Assembly (NCBI RefSeq): GCF_025962655.1 | Contig: NZ_JAGFPE010000001.1 | Coordinates: forward strand, 1,054,001 to 1,118,000 | From: Candidatus Symbiopectobacterium sp. NZEC151 | Lineage (GTDB): Bacteria; Pseudomonadota; Gammaproteobacteria; Enterobacterales; Enterobacteriaceae | Direction of reading: 5' to 3' | DNA: 64,000 bases | Shown here: positions 52,985 through 63,394 of the stretch, piece by piece | How the letters are laid out: every line of letters starts with the position of its first letter | Position numbering within the stretch: the first letter of the stretch is position 1 | The notes under the pieces: model-generated | Told to the model about the DNA's origin: nothing | What the model saw: the letters and a program-made list of their open reading frames with translations, nothing else | Database searches by the model: none | Translations under genes and position numbers: made by a program

Positions 52985-53950
52985 TTACAGCGCGGCGCGC
53001 TGGTGGGAGAAATGCCAGAGCGATACATCAGGCCCTTTTGCCAGAATTTGATACGGGTTGGCGTTGAAATCGCCTAACTGGTAACCCTGTTTGATGGCAT
53101 GAAAATCGGTGGTGTCGCCAAAACCCGGCGTCTGGTAGAGATCGCGCGCATAGCCCCATAAATGCGGAAAATCGATCACGCGATTGCGGTTGGTGCGAAA
53201 AACGCTGTAGTACGCCACATCAAAGCGCGCCAGCGTGACGTATAACCTGACGTCCGAATCCGTAATGCGGTCACCAAACAAATAGCGTTGGCTGGCAAGG
53301 CGCTGCTCTAAAATATCCAAGCGATTAAATAAAGTGTCCCATGCGGATTCATAAGCAGATTGCGTCTGCGCAAATCCGGCTTTATACACGCCATTGTTGA
53401 CGTCATGGAAAATAACCGCATTCAGTGCATCAATCTCCGTGCGTAACGCTTCAGGATAGAGATCGGGGGCATCCGGCTTATGAAATTTTTTAAATGCCAC
53501 TTCGAAATAATTCGTCAACTTAAAATAGTCGTTATTTACCACAATCCCCTTTTTCACATCGACCACGGCGGGCACCGTGGCACGCCCGGTATAATTGGCA
53601 TCGCTTTTGGCATAAATTTCGGGCAAATAATGAATGCCCAATACCGGGTCAACGCCACCTTCATCCAATGAAAAGGCCCATCCACGCGTGGTTCTCACCG
53701 GGTGTGCCGTTCCCAGACTGATAACATCCTCTAATCCCAACAGTTTTCTCACAATCACCGCACGGTGCGCCCAGGGGCAAATAGGCGTCCACAGCAGACG
53801 ATAACGATCCTTTTCTACTGGAAGTTCACCCGGCTTATCACCGAAAGGGGTGGTAAAACGATTCTGTTGTCTGATAAATGCGCCATCTTGCGCAATTTCA
53901 TGAGTAATTTCTGATGTGGCAATATTACTCACGGTGTTAGTTGTCATCAT
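52985..53950 (-). CDS. Glutathionyl-hydroquinone reductase (xi-class GST)
   Basis: 321 residues. The active site is intact: TPICPWAHRAVIVRKLLGLE (catalytic Cys of CPWAHR). Further matches are TRGWAFSLDEGGVDPVLGIH, then GRATVPAVVDVKKGIVVNND and QRYLFGDRITDSDVRLYVTL. It reduces glutathionyl-hydroquinones using glutathione. It is the first gene of an operon with an amino-acid ABC importer, suggesting a role with imported sulfur compounds. AAGGACAGG precedes tandem ATGs. Confidence 0.88.
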   Translation of the reverse strand: MMTTNTVSNIATSEITHEIAQDGAFIRQQNRFTTPFGDKPGELPVEKDRYRLLWTPICPWAHRAVIVRKLLGLEDVISLGTAHPVRTTRGWAFSLDEGGVDPVLGIHYLPEIYAKSDANYTGRATVPAVVDVKKGIVVNNDYFKLTNYFEVAFKKFHKPDAPDLYPEALRTEIDALNAVIFHDVNNGVYKAGFAQTQSAYESAWDTLFNRLDILEQRLASQRYLFGDRITDSDVRLYVTLARFDVAYYSVFRTNRNRVIDFPHLWGYARDLYQTPGFGDTTDFHAIKQGYQLGDFNANPYQILAKGPDVSLWHFSHQRAAL

Positions 53951-54078
53951 CCTGTCCTTTAGCCAATAGGGTGCCGATGCTTATTCTTAAAAGAGAATAA
54001 AAGCTTAATTGAAATATTTTTTTGAATTATGCGCGCTACGATAAGCAAAGTTAAATGCGGAAAACGGATATGTTTAGC

Positions 54079-54114
54079 AAAAAAAAACCTGCGACAACCT
54101 TTGTTATCGCAGGT
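54079..54114 (-). terminator. Rho-independent terminator of the M28 autotransporter gene
   Basis: On the minus strand ACCTGCGA pairs with TCGCAGGT around a 12-base loop, followed by a run of at least eight T. Confidence 0.85.
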
Positions 54115-54139
54115 GAAGGTAAAGGTTAATGCGCGGTTA

Positions 54140-56095
54140 TCAAAACATCCACTGAAGGCCCAAGGTATATTGCGTTTGATCGCCGTCATCATGGGAAAAA
54201 CGGCTGCCCACTTCGGTGTAGACATTCAGGTGTTTTTCCGTCACCCACTGTAAGCCCAGCGCGGCACGACCAAAATGTTTATCCGGTGATGCCACTTGCA
54301 CGCTACGCGCCCCGCCGCCATCGCGCGCATGAACGGTAAAACGGTCATTTAATCCATCGGCCAACTCATTGACCCAACTCACTGACGCATAAGGGTGCAG
54401 TGAGAAGGTGGAATTGAGATCGATATTACCGCGCACGCGCCAGCCAAGACGCGCTTCCAGCGAGTTCAGGTTCTGTTTTTCATAGCGAACCGCAGTGCGT
54501 AAAGATTCCCGGTCATCAAAGCCGTTGATGCGATAATGGCTATAATCCATCTCGACCAAAGGGCCGGTGCGCCACGCGCCCAGTGAGAAATCATAACCGC
54601 TCATCAAACGCGTGCTGATAAACTGGGCTTGCGTTTCACCGCTCAGCGTATTATCCAACAGCACCGGCCCCCCCGCAGACTGGATATGCACATCACGACG
54701 GGTATCGATTGAGGCGCGCCCGCCTGAGATATCCCCAGCGGCCCACAGCGGACCGCCGTCATGCCACAGGGAATAGAGTCCGGCCTGCCAGGTATCACTT
54801 TTCAGGTGCCCATTACGTTCCAGTTCATCGGTATTGCGCATGACGCTCAGGCTGCCACCAACGGTGACGCTGTCACTTAGTGTATAATCCAGCAGTGCGT
54901 AGGCCATCACCGCACGCGCATTTTTTTGTGGAGCCAGATCGAACCCGGAAGATGGCAGTTGCTGCCCTTCAATCCCGACGGCACCGTCCAGCGATCCTGT
55001 CCGTCGTGGCAAATCCTGGAGCATCGACCAACGCTGGCTGTGAAGATCGGCCAACGATTGATGCTGGCGTTTCACACTGTCTTCCATGGCGCGCTGCATA
55101 TCTGCCGCCGACATTGCAGAATGAAGTCGATCGGTATCGGAGATTTCCAGCAGCAAACGCGAGATCAGGCGAGAAACGTCGCTCAGCCGCTGCGCCACGC
55201 GATCGGGACCCAACGCGTCTGTCAGCACCGTTTCGTTGTCAAGGGCGGGGTTATGCCAGGTTGCGCCACCGGGAATGGCCGGATTCGTGGTCTGTTCATA
55301 ACCGTCTAAATCGCCGATGTTCCAGTTGGTCGCCTCCATATACAGCACCGGGATGTTAAAGGCATTGTTAAAACTGTCACCGTCGCTACAACAGCCGGTA
55401 CCAGCGGGATAATCAGGATTAAGGCCCGGGTTGGTAAACAGCGCTATTCCCAACTCTTTGGCGATACGCAACGTCTGTTCGCGCAAGCTGGTCAGCGCGG
55501 GATTTGCCACGCTGTTGCTGCCCGCATGGGCATACAGCATGTCACCGGTGATCATGCTGTCCATGTTGATCATCGCCTTGAGATTGCCGTCATAACCGTC
55601 GGCCTGCAAGGCATTGACCAACGCCTGCGAGCCACGCAGCCCCTCTTCTTCCGCACCGAATGCGGCAAATACCAGGGATTTCTCTGTTTGAACGCCGCTG
55701 AAATTACGCGCGATTTCGGTCAGGATAGCCGCGCCAGACGCGTTATCGTCGAGCCCTTGTAACGTCGGGCGATTGAAGTACGTGTCAAAATGCGCGCCGG
55801 TGATGATGTAATCGTTGCTTACCCCTTGATTATAAACCAGCACGTTTTGTGAGGCGCGCGAACTGCCCCCTGCCGTCCAGGTAAAATCCTGTCTGACTGC
55901 GGTATACCCGGATGACAGCATGCGCTGCTCCATCCAGTCCGCTGCGCCGGCAAAATTATCCGTACCGCGATAGCGTCCGGGGTAATCATGGATCAGACGA
56001 TCCACGGTCACCTGTGCGTAATCGCCATAGTCCACTGCCCATGCGGAAGAAGAAAGACACGCCAATCCCACAGCCACTGCTATTTTTTTTATCAT
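54140..56095 (-). CDS. M28 aminopeptidase fused to an autotransporter barrel
   Basis: 651 residues. Signal peptide (cut near SSAWAVDYG), then an M28 zinc aminopeptidase (~25-320) with His102 (TGAHFDTYF), Asp in GLDDNASGAA, the catalytic/zinc glutamates of FGAEEEGLRGS, Asp179 (INMDSM) and His in ATWHNPALDNE. A linker (~330-390) joins it to a ~260-residue beta domain ending in GLQWMF, the usual barrel-closing Phe. The peptidase is therefore probably displayed on the cell surface. No C-terminal PA-like insert is seen. The combination is uncommon. Confidence 0.9.
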   Translation of the reverse strand: MIKKIAVAVGLACLSSSAWAVDYGDYAQVTVDRLIHDYPGRYRGTDNFAGAADWMEQRMLSSGYTAVRQDFTWTAGGSSRASQNVLVYNQGVSNDYIITGAHFDTYFNRPTLQGLDDNASGAAILTEIARNFSGVQTEKSLVFAAFGAEEEGLRGSQALVNALQADGYDGNLKAMINMDSMITGDMLYAHAGSNSVANPALTSLREQTLRIAKELGIALFTNPGLNPDYPAGTGCCSDGDSFNNAFNIPVLYMEATNWNIGDLDGYEQTTNPAIPGGATWHNPALDNETVLTDALGPDRVAQRLSDVSRLISRLLLEISDTDRLHSAMSAADMQRAMEDSVKRQHQSLADLHSQRWSMLQDLPRRTGSLDGAVGIEGQQLPSSGFDLAPQKNARAVMAYALLDYTLSDSVTVGGSLSVMRNTDELERNGHLKSDTWQAGLYSLWHDGGPLWAAGDISGGRASIDTRRDVHIQSAGGPVLLDNTLSGETQAQFISTRLMSGYDFSLGAWRTGPLVEMDYSHYRINGFDDRESLRTAVRYEKQNLNSLEARLGWRVRGNIDLNSTFSLHPYASVSWVNELADGLNDRFTVHARDGGGARSVQVASPDKHFGRAALGLQWVTEKHLNVYTEVGSRFSHDDGDQTQYTLGLQWMF

Positions 56096-56215
56096 TTACT
56101 GCATCCCTTATGATTTTTGCTGGTGTAACTGTTTCCAGCGTAAGGGTTTATGCAGTTTTTCGTTAATACGTTAATAATATGAAACATTAGGAAACAATCC
56201 GGCTCACGCGCGAAT

Positions 56216-58837
56216 TTAGTGACTCTGCGTATCCTCAATAGAGACAGAGCCATCTGCATCGCACTGTTTGCGCGCCGCTAACCAGCAGCCCATCTGGTCA
56301 GGTGCCATCGGCTTGGCAAACAGGTAGCCTTGCGCCACCGGATAGCCCTGTTCGCGCAGAAACCGATTTTGCGCTGGCGTTTCAATACCTTCGGCAACCA
56401 CGGTGAGAGACAGGCTATTGCCAATCCCTAAAATGGCGCTGCTCAACGCCCGCGCCGCTTCATCTGCCTCCAAATCGGCGACAAAACTGCGATCCAGTTT
56501 TAGCTCGGTAACCGGCAAGCGGCGCAGATAGCTGAGACTGGAATAGCCGGTGCCGAAATCATCCATCGACAGGCGCACCCCTTGCTCACGCACTTCAGCA
56601 ATGGTTTTCATGGTATTGGGGTTGGTATCGAGCAGCACGCTCTCGGTGAGTTCGAGGGTTAAATGCTCCGGCGACAACGCATGACTGGCGAGGGTAGACG
56701 CAATCATGCGCGGCAGATCGAGGTTGTGGAAACTGGTGGGCGACAGGTTGACAGAAACCGAGGGCACCGGCAGTCCTGCATCCCGCCAGGCGGCCAGTTG
56801 GCAGCAGGCTTCGCGCAGCGCCCAGCGGCCCAAATCGGCGATCAATCCGCAATCTTCTGCCAGCGGAATAAAACGCGTTGGCGGAATACTGCCAAGCTGC
56901 GGGTGCGTCCAGCGCGCCAGCGCTTCCACACCGTACAGTTTCCCGGTTGCCAGCTCAATTTGCGGCTGGTAGTGCAAGGAGAGTTGATTGAGCTTCAATG
57001 CCTGGCGCAGTGCGGTTTCCAACGCAAGACGTTCTTGCGCCAGTTGATTCATTTCATTGCTGTAGAAACGGGATTGCCCACGTCCACCACTTTTGGCCTG
57101 ATACATCGCCATATCGGCGCGATGCAGCAGCGTATCCAAATCTCGACCGTCGGTCGGAAACATGGCGATCCCGACGCTGGCGGATATCGACACACTGGTG
57201 CCCAGCAGCAGCATGGGTTCAGCCAGTACCGATTGAAGCTGCTCAACCCTATCGCCCACCTGGCCCATGCCGCATCCCGGCAAAATCACCACAAATTCGT
57301 CACCGGAAAGTCGCCCGGCAATGTCCACCGCCCGCAACTCATGACGCAAGCGGGCGGCCACCTGTCGCAACAGTTCATCCCCCGCCGGATGTCCCAGCGA
57401 ATCGTTGATTTGTTTGAAGCGATCGAGATCGATAAACAAAAACGCCATCTCGTCGTCGTCGCGGGTGGCGGCGGCGATAGCCTGATCGGTAGTGGCTTCG
57501 AGCAGGCTGCGGTTCGGCATTCCCGTCAAGCTGTCATAGAACGCCAGTTGGCGCATGCGCTGGCGTTCATGCTCACGCACCAGCGCCAGCGCACATAAAT
57601 GGGTACAGGCATCGATCAATCCTTGATGAAACGCTCTCGCCATGGTGTTGCGCGGCGTGCGGAAGTAGAGCGCGAAGGTGGCGATAACCTGCCCATGGTT
57701 GTTGCGGACCGGCGTAGACCAACAGCCAATGTAACCGAGCGGCAGGATCAACTGGCGATAACCTTCCCAGAGGGGATCCGTCGCAATGTCATCGACAATC
57801 ACCACCTCGTTGCGAAACGCCGCGGTGCCGCATGCCCCGGCTTTTGGTCCTATCGAGCTGCCGTCCAGCGCCTGAGAATACTCATCGGGCATGCTGGGTC
57901 CGGCCAGCGGATGCAGTTTGCCGTAATTATCGACCTCCAAAATGGTGGCCGCGATATCGGGCGCAATGCGCTCCACTTCGCGACACATCAGATTAAGCAC
58001 CTCTGCCAGCGGACGCTCTGCCACCAACGCTTCAAGCGCCTGATGCTGTAATACCTCATGCATCTTTGCGCTGGTAATATCGGTCAGCGTCGATACGGTA
58101 TACAACAGGCTGCCCTCTGCGTTCATGACCGGGTTCGAGATCACTTTTGCCCAATAACGCTGTCCGTGTTTTCCGACCAGAACCTCTTCCCGCTCGAACG
58201 GTTTGCCAGAACGCAAAATGGTGCGTAGCCCCTCCACCATCACGCTATCTTGTTGGGGCGAAATCAGGGCTATCGGCCTTTGCCCTATCGCTTCGTCTGC
58301 CGTCCAGCCAAACATATGCACGAAACCAACGTTGACATAGATAATCTGCCACTGCGCATCGCTGATCAGCACCGCGGTATCCGTGGCATCAGCCACCAGT
58401 GACAAACGCCGCAGGCGCTCATTCTGGTCATGTTCGTGCTGGACTCTGACGCTGACATCCATGGCGATTTTCAGAATATGCTGCACCTCGCCGCCGTCGT
58501 CACGCACCGGAATGTAAGTGGCTTCAAGCCAGAGTTGCGCCCCATCGCGGCGCTGACGCTCAACCAGATCGGAATGGGGCGCGCCTTGACGCAGACTGTC
58601 CCAAAATGCGGAATACGCCGGGCTGTCGGCAAACGCAGGAAAGCAAAATTGACGGTGATCCCAGCCACAAATCTCATCGGCACGGTAGCCAAACAGCGAA
58701 AGATAGTTTTGATTCGCTCGGCGCAACCCGCCATCGAGATCAAATTCCGCAATCGCCATGCCCTGATCCAACGCGTTAAATTGCTGTGCTATAGCCTCGG
58801 CAGAGAGCGATTCGGCTCGGTTAAGTGCTCCAAACAT
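56216..58837 (-). CDS. PAS-PAS-GAF-GGDEF-EAL cyclic-di-GMP protein
   Basis: 873 residues. PAS 1 (~15-125, BdlA/Aer-like; GYRADEICGWDHRQFCFPAF), PAS 2 (~145-265), GAF (~275-420; SIGPKAGACGTAAFRNEVVI), GGDEF (~430-590; RLSGDEFVVILPGC) and EAL (~610-860; VEALARWTHPQLGSIPPTRF, then MDDFGTGYSSLSYLRRLPVT). The first motif is SGDEF rather than GGDEF, which may still be active. The EAL residues are intact, so phosphodiesterase activity is likely. The architecture recalls DosP, but no specific haem ligand can be proved. AGGAG eight bases before ATG. Confidence 0.9.
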   Translation of the reverse strand: MFGALNRAESLSAEAIAQQFNALDQGMAIAEFDLDGGLRRANQNYLSLFGYRADEICGWDHRQFCFPAFADSPAYSAFWDSLRQGAPHSDLVERQRRDGAQLWLEATYIPVRDDGGEVQHILKIAMDVSVRVQHEHDQNERLRRLSLVADATDTAVLISDAQWQIIYVNVGFVHMFGWTADEAIGQRPIALISPQQDSVMVEGLRTILRSGKPFEREEVLVGKHGQRYWAKVISNPVMNAEGSLLYTVSTLTDITSAKMHEVLQHQALEALVAERPLAEVLNLMCREVERIAPDIAATILEVDNYGKLHPLAGPSMPDEYSQALDGSSIGPKAGACGTAAFRNEVVIVDDIATDPLWEGYRQLILPLGYIGCWSTPVRNNHGQVIATFALYFRTPRNTMARAFHQGLIDACTHLCALALVREHERQRMRQLAFYDSLTGMPNRSLLEATTDQAIAAATRDDDEMAFLFIDLDRFKQINDSLGHPAGDELLRQVAARLRHELRAVDIAGRLSGDEFVVILPGCGMGQVGDRVEQLQSVLAEPMLLLGTSVSISASVGIAMFPTDGRDLDTLLHRADMAMYQAKSGGRGQSRFYSNEMNQLAQERLALETALRQALKLNQLSLHYQPQIELATGKLYGVEALARWTHPQLGSIPPTRFIPLAEDCGLIADLGRWALREACCQLAAWRDAGLPVPSVSVNLSPTSFHNLDLPRMIASTLASHALSPEHLTLELTESVLLDTNPNTMKTIAEVREQGVRLSMDDFGTGYSSLSYLRRLPVTELKLDRSFVADLEADEAARALSSAILGIGNSLSLTVVAEGIETPAQNRFLREQGYPVAQGYLFAKPMAPDQMGCWLAARKQCDADGSVSIEDTQSH

Positions 58838-59473
58838 TGTTTTAGCTCCTCATTATATGAACCGCGATCGTCCCTTATCCGAGGCTCTACGCCAAAAAAG
58901 TTAATTCCGGAGGCAATCCACATAACGCGCAAATATAAATATCATTGATACGCAAATATTCAGCATAAAGCGCACGTTGTGTATTTTTTATCATGTGGAA
59001 AAATAGCGTATTCACAGCAAATAGCGGTTATAACCACCTTTAACCTGGCCATGAAATAAATAAAATTTTTGTCACACCCGTTAATTAGCACGCTAAATAT
59101 TCAATGATTTCATAATGATAATAACGAGACATGCAGCAGCAACGGCATCCATAGACAGTATAAGTATGGTACTAAATCGGCATAAGGCCATTTTTCTATA
59201 AAGAAGCAGGTTAGCGTGCCGATAGAGGTATTAATAAGGAAAACCAATAAATAATATGGACTTATCTGCCTAATAAAACGACAGGTGGTGTAAGAGTACC
59301 ACGTTGTAAATGTTATCTGCGGCTGCCAAGGATGGGCGGTTGGTGAGCCAGCCCTCCCTCCTTGCATCTTCAGACTGCACGTTTTCACAACGCCGTCATT
59401 TCCTTATTGAAACACTACGCCAGCGCCTAGTGTGACGTTTGATCTGCTTGAAAACGAGAGAAGAGACTACACC
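58838..59473. other. Intergenic region, no gene called
   Basis: 636 AT-rich bases between the EAL gene and a chemoreceptor. A 92-codon minus-strand frame (59110-59388) begins with GTG and has two hydrophobic stretches but no recognisable family, so it is not called. The promoters of both flanking genes should be here; no FliA-type site for the right-hand chemoreceptor was found. Confidence 0.5.
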
Positions 59474-61051
59474 ATGAAACTACGCACTCGGATTATGCTG
59501 CTTTGCGGCGCAACACTATTGGGTCTATTGATTTTATCTGCTGTAGCGTTGAATACACTCTATTCTTCGCTGATGAAAGAGCGCACCAGCCACCTGACAA
59601 CGTTGGTTGAGTTAGCGCAAGCCTCCGCACAAAAAGCGTATGACCGGGAAAAGGCAGGTCAGATCAGTCATGACGAAGCCATGGCCGAAGCCAAACGTGC
59701 CATTGGCAGCTTTCATAAAGATACACGCTATTTCTTCGTACTCGGCTACAGCGATGACGTGAACTATGTTCACCCTGACGCCAAACGCGTCGGTATTGTG
59801 GATGCCAACGGCGGCCGAGAATCCGGCGTGCGTAACCGTGATGCGCTTAAGCAGGCCGCGCAGCAAGGCCAGCCCCTAGCCTTCACCTCGGGTAAGGGCA
59901 TGCGCCCCGGTACGGATGGCCTGGTTGATAAACTCTACGCCATCACGCACTTCGAACCCTTCGACTGGATCATTGGCACCGGCGACTATATCGATGATAT
60001 TCAGCAGACGTTCTGGCGCAATGCGCTGATGCTGCTGGCGCTCGTTACCGTGTTAATACTCGCCACCACGCTGTTGGCCTGGAACATGCTGCGCACGTTA
60101 CTGCGTCAATTGGGCGGTGAGCCGCAATACGCGGTAGAAGTGGTACGTGAAATCGCTGACGGTAACCTGACCGTTGACGTGCAAACGCGTCCAGGCGACA
60201 ACAGCAGTATTTTGTTTGCCATCAGAGCCATGCGCGACAAACTGGCTGATTTGGTGAGCCAGGTACGCAGCAGCACCCACTCCATCACTACCGCATCGAT
60301 GCAAATTGCATCCGGTAACGAAGACCTGTCATCACGCACCGAATCGCAAGCCAGCGCGTTGCAGGAAACCGCCGCCGCGATGGAACAACTCACCTCGACG
60401 GTACATAACAACGCAGAGAATGCCCGCAACGCCAATGCGTTGGCGCAGTCTGCCTCCGACGTCGCTGTTCGCGGTGGTGCTGTGGTTAAACAAGTGGTGA
60501 ATACCATGGATTCCATCAACGGCTCGTCGCGTAAAGTGGTGGACATCATCGGGGTGATTGACAGCATCGCCTTCCAGACCAATATTCTGGCGTTAAATGC
60601 CGCCGTCGAAGCGGCGCGTGCCGGTGAACAAGGTCGCGGTTTTGCCGTGGTCGCCACCGAAGTGCGCACGCTGGCACAGCGCTCCGCGTCTGCCGCCAAG
60701 GAGATCAAGGGCCTGATCGATGACTCAGTATCCAAAGTGGATGAAGGCACCACGCTGGTGAAACGTGCCGGTGTTACCATGAGTGAAGTGGTTGAAAGCG
60801 TGCAACGCGTGACAGCCACCGTTGCTGAAATCAGCGCCGCCAGCGCAGAACAAAGCTCAGGTATTGAGCAGGTCAACCTGGCCGTTGCGCAGATGGATCA
60901 AAGCACCGAGCAAAATGCCGCACTGGTGCAAGAAGCGCTGGCCGCCGCCAAATCGCTCAGCGATCAGGCTCAGGGATTGTCTCGCACCGTGGCTCAGTTC
61001 CGCGTTGACGATGGTAGTGACATCCTGCCCGCGTTGGCACGGTTAAACTAA
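59474..61051 (+). CDS. Methyl-accepting chemotaxis protein with single-Cache sensor
   Basis: 525 residues. Membrane helices at ~8-30 and ~178-198 enclose a single-Cache domain of type 2 (~35-175; [20 protein letters not shown] and [20 protein letters not shown]). HAMP then the signalling hairpin with [20 protein letters not shown]. No adaptation pentapeptide at the C-terminus. sCache_2 receptors commonly sense small organic acids. The start MKLRTRIML is used because it opens the signal-anchor helix. Confidence 0.9.
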   Translation: MKLRTRIMLLCGATLLGLLILSAVALNTLYSSLMKERTSHLTTLVELAQASAQKAYDREKAGQISHDEAMAEAKRAIGSFHKDTRYFFVLGYSDDVNYVHPDAKRVGIVDANGGRESGVRNRDALKQAAQQGQPLAFTSGKGMRPGTDGLVDKLYAITHFEPFDWIIGTGDYIDDIQQTFWRNALMLLALVTVLILATTLLAWNMLRTLLRQLGGEPQYAVEVVREIADGNLTVDVQTRPGDNSSILFAIRAMRDKLADLVSQVRSSTHSITTASMQIASGNEDLSSRTESQASALQETAAAMEQLTSTVHNNAENARNANALAQSASDVAVRGGAVVKQVVNTMDSINGSSRKVVDIIGVIDSIAFQTNILALNAAVEAARAGEQGRGFAVVATEVRTLAQRSASAAKEIKGLIDDSVSKVDEGTTLVKRAGVTMSEVVESVQRVTATVAEISAASAEQSSGIEQVNLAVAQMDQSTEQNAALVQEALAAAKSLSDQAQGLSRTVAQFRVDDGSDILPALARLN

Positions 61052-61114
61052 GCCGAAAACCGCCTGGCGCGAGAGCGCTTATCTCGCCCAGGCGTTCGGT
61101 TGATGGCGAACCGA

Positions 61115-63394
61115 TCATGCATTCATCGCGGCCTTGAGAAACGGGCCGGTAATCGAATCCGGTGCATCCATCATCGCTGAGGCCGTTCCCGCAAACACCA
61201 CCTGTCCACCACGGTGCCCGGCACCCGGCCCCATTTCAATCAGCCAGTCAGCATGTGCAATCACATCCAGATTGTGCTCAGCCACAATCACGGTATGACC
61301 GCGCTCGACCAGCCCATCAAACAGCGCCAGCAATCGGTCCACATCCGCACGGTGTAAACCGGTGGTAGGTTCATCAAACAGATACAGCGAACCGCCCTCT
61401 TCCAGTTGAGATGCCAGTTTCAACCGTTGTCGTTCACCGCCGGAAAGTGTACTCAGGCATTGGCCCAACGGCGCATAGTCTAAACCGACGCGCTGCAAAC
61501 GCTGCAATAACCGCACAATGGGCGCATGACCGGAAAAATGCACCATGGCTTGCGCCACAGAGAGCGCCAGTGTCTGCACCATGTTTTTCCCTAAATAGTC
61601 CACCGCACGCGCAGCATGATTAAATCCGCTGCCTGCACAGGCTTCGCAGGGCGTTTCAACGCTGTCCATAAACGCCAGATCGGTGTGTATCATTCCCAGT
61701 CCTTTGCATTCCGGGCAAGCCCCTTGTCCGTTGCTGCTAAACAGGCTGGCGGGATGCCCACTGACACGCGCAAACAACGCGCGGATAGGCTCCACTATCC
61801 CCATATAGCTGGCAATCGTTGACCGACGCGTTCCGCCAAGCGCGCGTTGGTCAATCAGCACGGCATGCGGATAGTGGCGTGGCAACAGTCGGTTCACTAA
61901 CGTGCTTTTCCCCGCCCCCGCTACGCCGGTGACAACGGTGAGTGCTCCCATAGGGAATGTCACATCGATATGATGCAGGTTATGCAACGAAACATCATGC
62001 AACGACAATTGCCCGGTCGTCACGCGCGGTTGGGTATTAAGACGTAAGGGACGGGAAAGCGCACGGGCGGTTGGCGTATCCGCGAGTCGTAATCCGGCAT
62101 AATCCCCCTGATAGACCACGCGCCCGCCGTCAATACCGGCGGCCGGCCCCATATCAACAATGTTATCGGCGATGGCGATAACCGCCGGATCGTGCTCCAC
62201 CACCAGCACCGTATTGCCTTTGTCACGCAAACCGCGCAACAAGGTATTGAGTTGATGCACATCGCGTGGATGCAAGCCTGCACTGGGCTCATCAAAGATA
62301 TAGGCGATATCGGCAAGGTTGCTATTCAGATACCGCACCATTTTGACTCGTTGCGCTTCTCCGCCGGACAAACTTGCTGTCGCGCGCGCCAGACTCAGAT
62401 AATCCAATCCCAACGTCGCCATTTGCTCCAGTCGCTCGATCATTGCCGCTACCACCGAGACAACCGGAGCAATCGCCAACCCGCGCAAAAAAATCAGCAA
62501 CTGCCCGACCTCCATTGCCGCACAATCCGCAATCGACTTGCCCGCAATGTTGCACGACAGCACGGTGGGGTTAAGCCGCGCGCCCACACAATCAGGACAG
62601 GTCTGGCGCGCGATCACCGCGGCCAACCCTTCACGCTCCGCCTGTGTCAAACGGCTGGGTTCATGATCGAGATAAGCGCGTCGAAAGCGCGGGATCACCC
62701 CCTGATAGCGCGCGGTTGCTGGCCATCCAGGTAAAGGCTGCGTCACCGCGCGATCGTCGTCATACAGTAAGGTCTGCCACTCGGCGGACGAATAGTCTGA
62801 CAGCGGTTTGTCATTATCAAACAGCCCAGAGCAGACGTAGCGTTTCCAGCGGTAGCTACCGGGCGCAAACGTGGGAAAGCGAATCGCGCCCTGATTGAGC
62901 GATCGGCGGCGATCGAACAGCCGTTCAATATCAAGCTGATCTACCACGCCGAGCCCCTGACACTGGGGGCACATACCCTGAGGATGATTAAAAGAAAACA
63001 CGTTTGCATAGCCAATAAAGGGCTGACCAGCACGAGAAAACAACAGGCGTAGCAAAGGCTGAATATCGGTCGCGGTGCCGACCGTGGAACGCGCATTACC
63101 GCGCAGCGGTTGTTGATCGACAATAATGGATGCGGGCAGATAACGTAAGGCATCAGCCTGCGGCTGACCGTAATGCGTGAGTCGATGGCGGATAAACGCG
63201 CTGTGGCTTTCGTTGAACTGACGCTGTGATTCTGCGGCTAGCGTGTCAAACACCAGTGAGGATTTGCCAGAGCCGGATACGCCGGTAAACACGGTGATAC
63301 ACCCTTTGTGAATACGCAAGCTGACATTACGCAGGTTATTTTCACGCGCGCCGATAATCTCCATATCACGATAACCTCGGATCGCGTTGCTCAT
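61115..63394 (-). CDS. UvrA-like ABC ATPase (UvrA2/drug-resistance type)
   Basis: About 759 residues, shorter than UvrA (~940). Two ABC cassettes: Walker A GVSGSGKSS and GVAGAGKST, signatures LSGGEAQR and LSGGERQR, plus zinc CXXC sites (CPQCQGLG, CPECKGLG). The length suggests loss of the UvrB-binding region, as in UvrA2 and DrrC proteins, linked to DNA-binding drug tolerance. Its ATG overlaps the marR stop (ATGA), so the pair is co-expressed and under the MarR operator. Confidence 0.85.
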   Translation of the reverse strand: MSNAIRGYRDMEIIGARENNLRNVSLRIHKGCITVFTGVSGSGKSSLVFDTLAAESQRQFNESHSAFIRHRLTHYGQPQADALRYLPASIIVDQQPLRGNARSTVGTATDIQPLLRLLFSRAGQPFIGYANVFSFNHPQGMCPQCQGLGVVDQLDIERLFDRRRSLNQGAIRFPTFAPGSYRWKRYVCSGLFDNDKPLSDYSSAEWQTLLYDDDRAVTQPLPGWPATARYQGVIPRFRRAYLDHEPSRLTQAEREGLAAVIARQTCPDCVGARLNPTVLSCNIAGKSIADCAAMEVGQLLIFLRGLAIAPVVSVVAAMIERLEQMATLGLDYLSLARATASLSGGEAQRVKMVRYLNSNLADIAYIFDEPSAGLHPRDVHQLNTLLRGLRDKGNTVLVVEHDPAVIAIADNIVDMGPAAGIDGGRVVYQGDYAGLRLADTPTARALSRPLRLNTQPRVTTGQLSLHDVSLHNLHHIDVTFPMGALTVVTGVAGAGKSTLVNRLLPRHYPHAVLIDQRALGGTRRSTIASYMGIVEPIRALFARVSGHPASLFSSNGQGACPECKGLGMIHTDLAFMDSVETPCEACAGSGFNHAARAVDYLGKNMVQTLALSVAQAMVHFSGHAPIVRLLQRLQRVGLDYAPLGQCLSTLSGGERQRLKLASQLEEGGSLYLFDEPTTGLHRADVDRLLALFDGLVERGHTVIVAEHNLDVIAHADWLIEMGPGAGHRGGQVVFAGTASAMMDAPDSITGPFLKAAMNA

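Noticed and set aside
56663-57598. 311-codon plus-strand frame inside the EAL-protein gene
   Set aside because: Composition is His/Arg/Gln-rich as expected of a shadow; the opposite strand encodes clear GGDEF and GAF domains.
59110-59388. 92-codon minus-strand frame with two hydrophobic stretches
   Set aside because: GTG start without a convincing ribosome-binding site, cysteine- and tryptophan-rich odd composition and no family match by eye; could be a degraded membrane gene but cannot be supported.
59389-59473. FliA-type promoter for the second chemoreceptor
   Set aside because: GCCGTCAT at the right place for a -10 element lacks any TAAA-like -35 at the correct distance.
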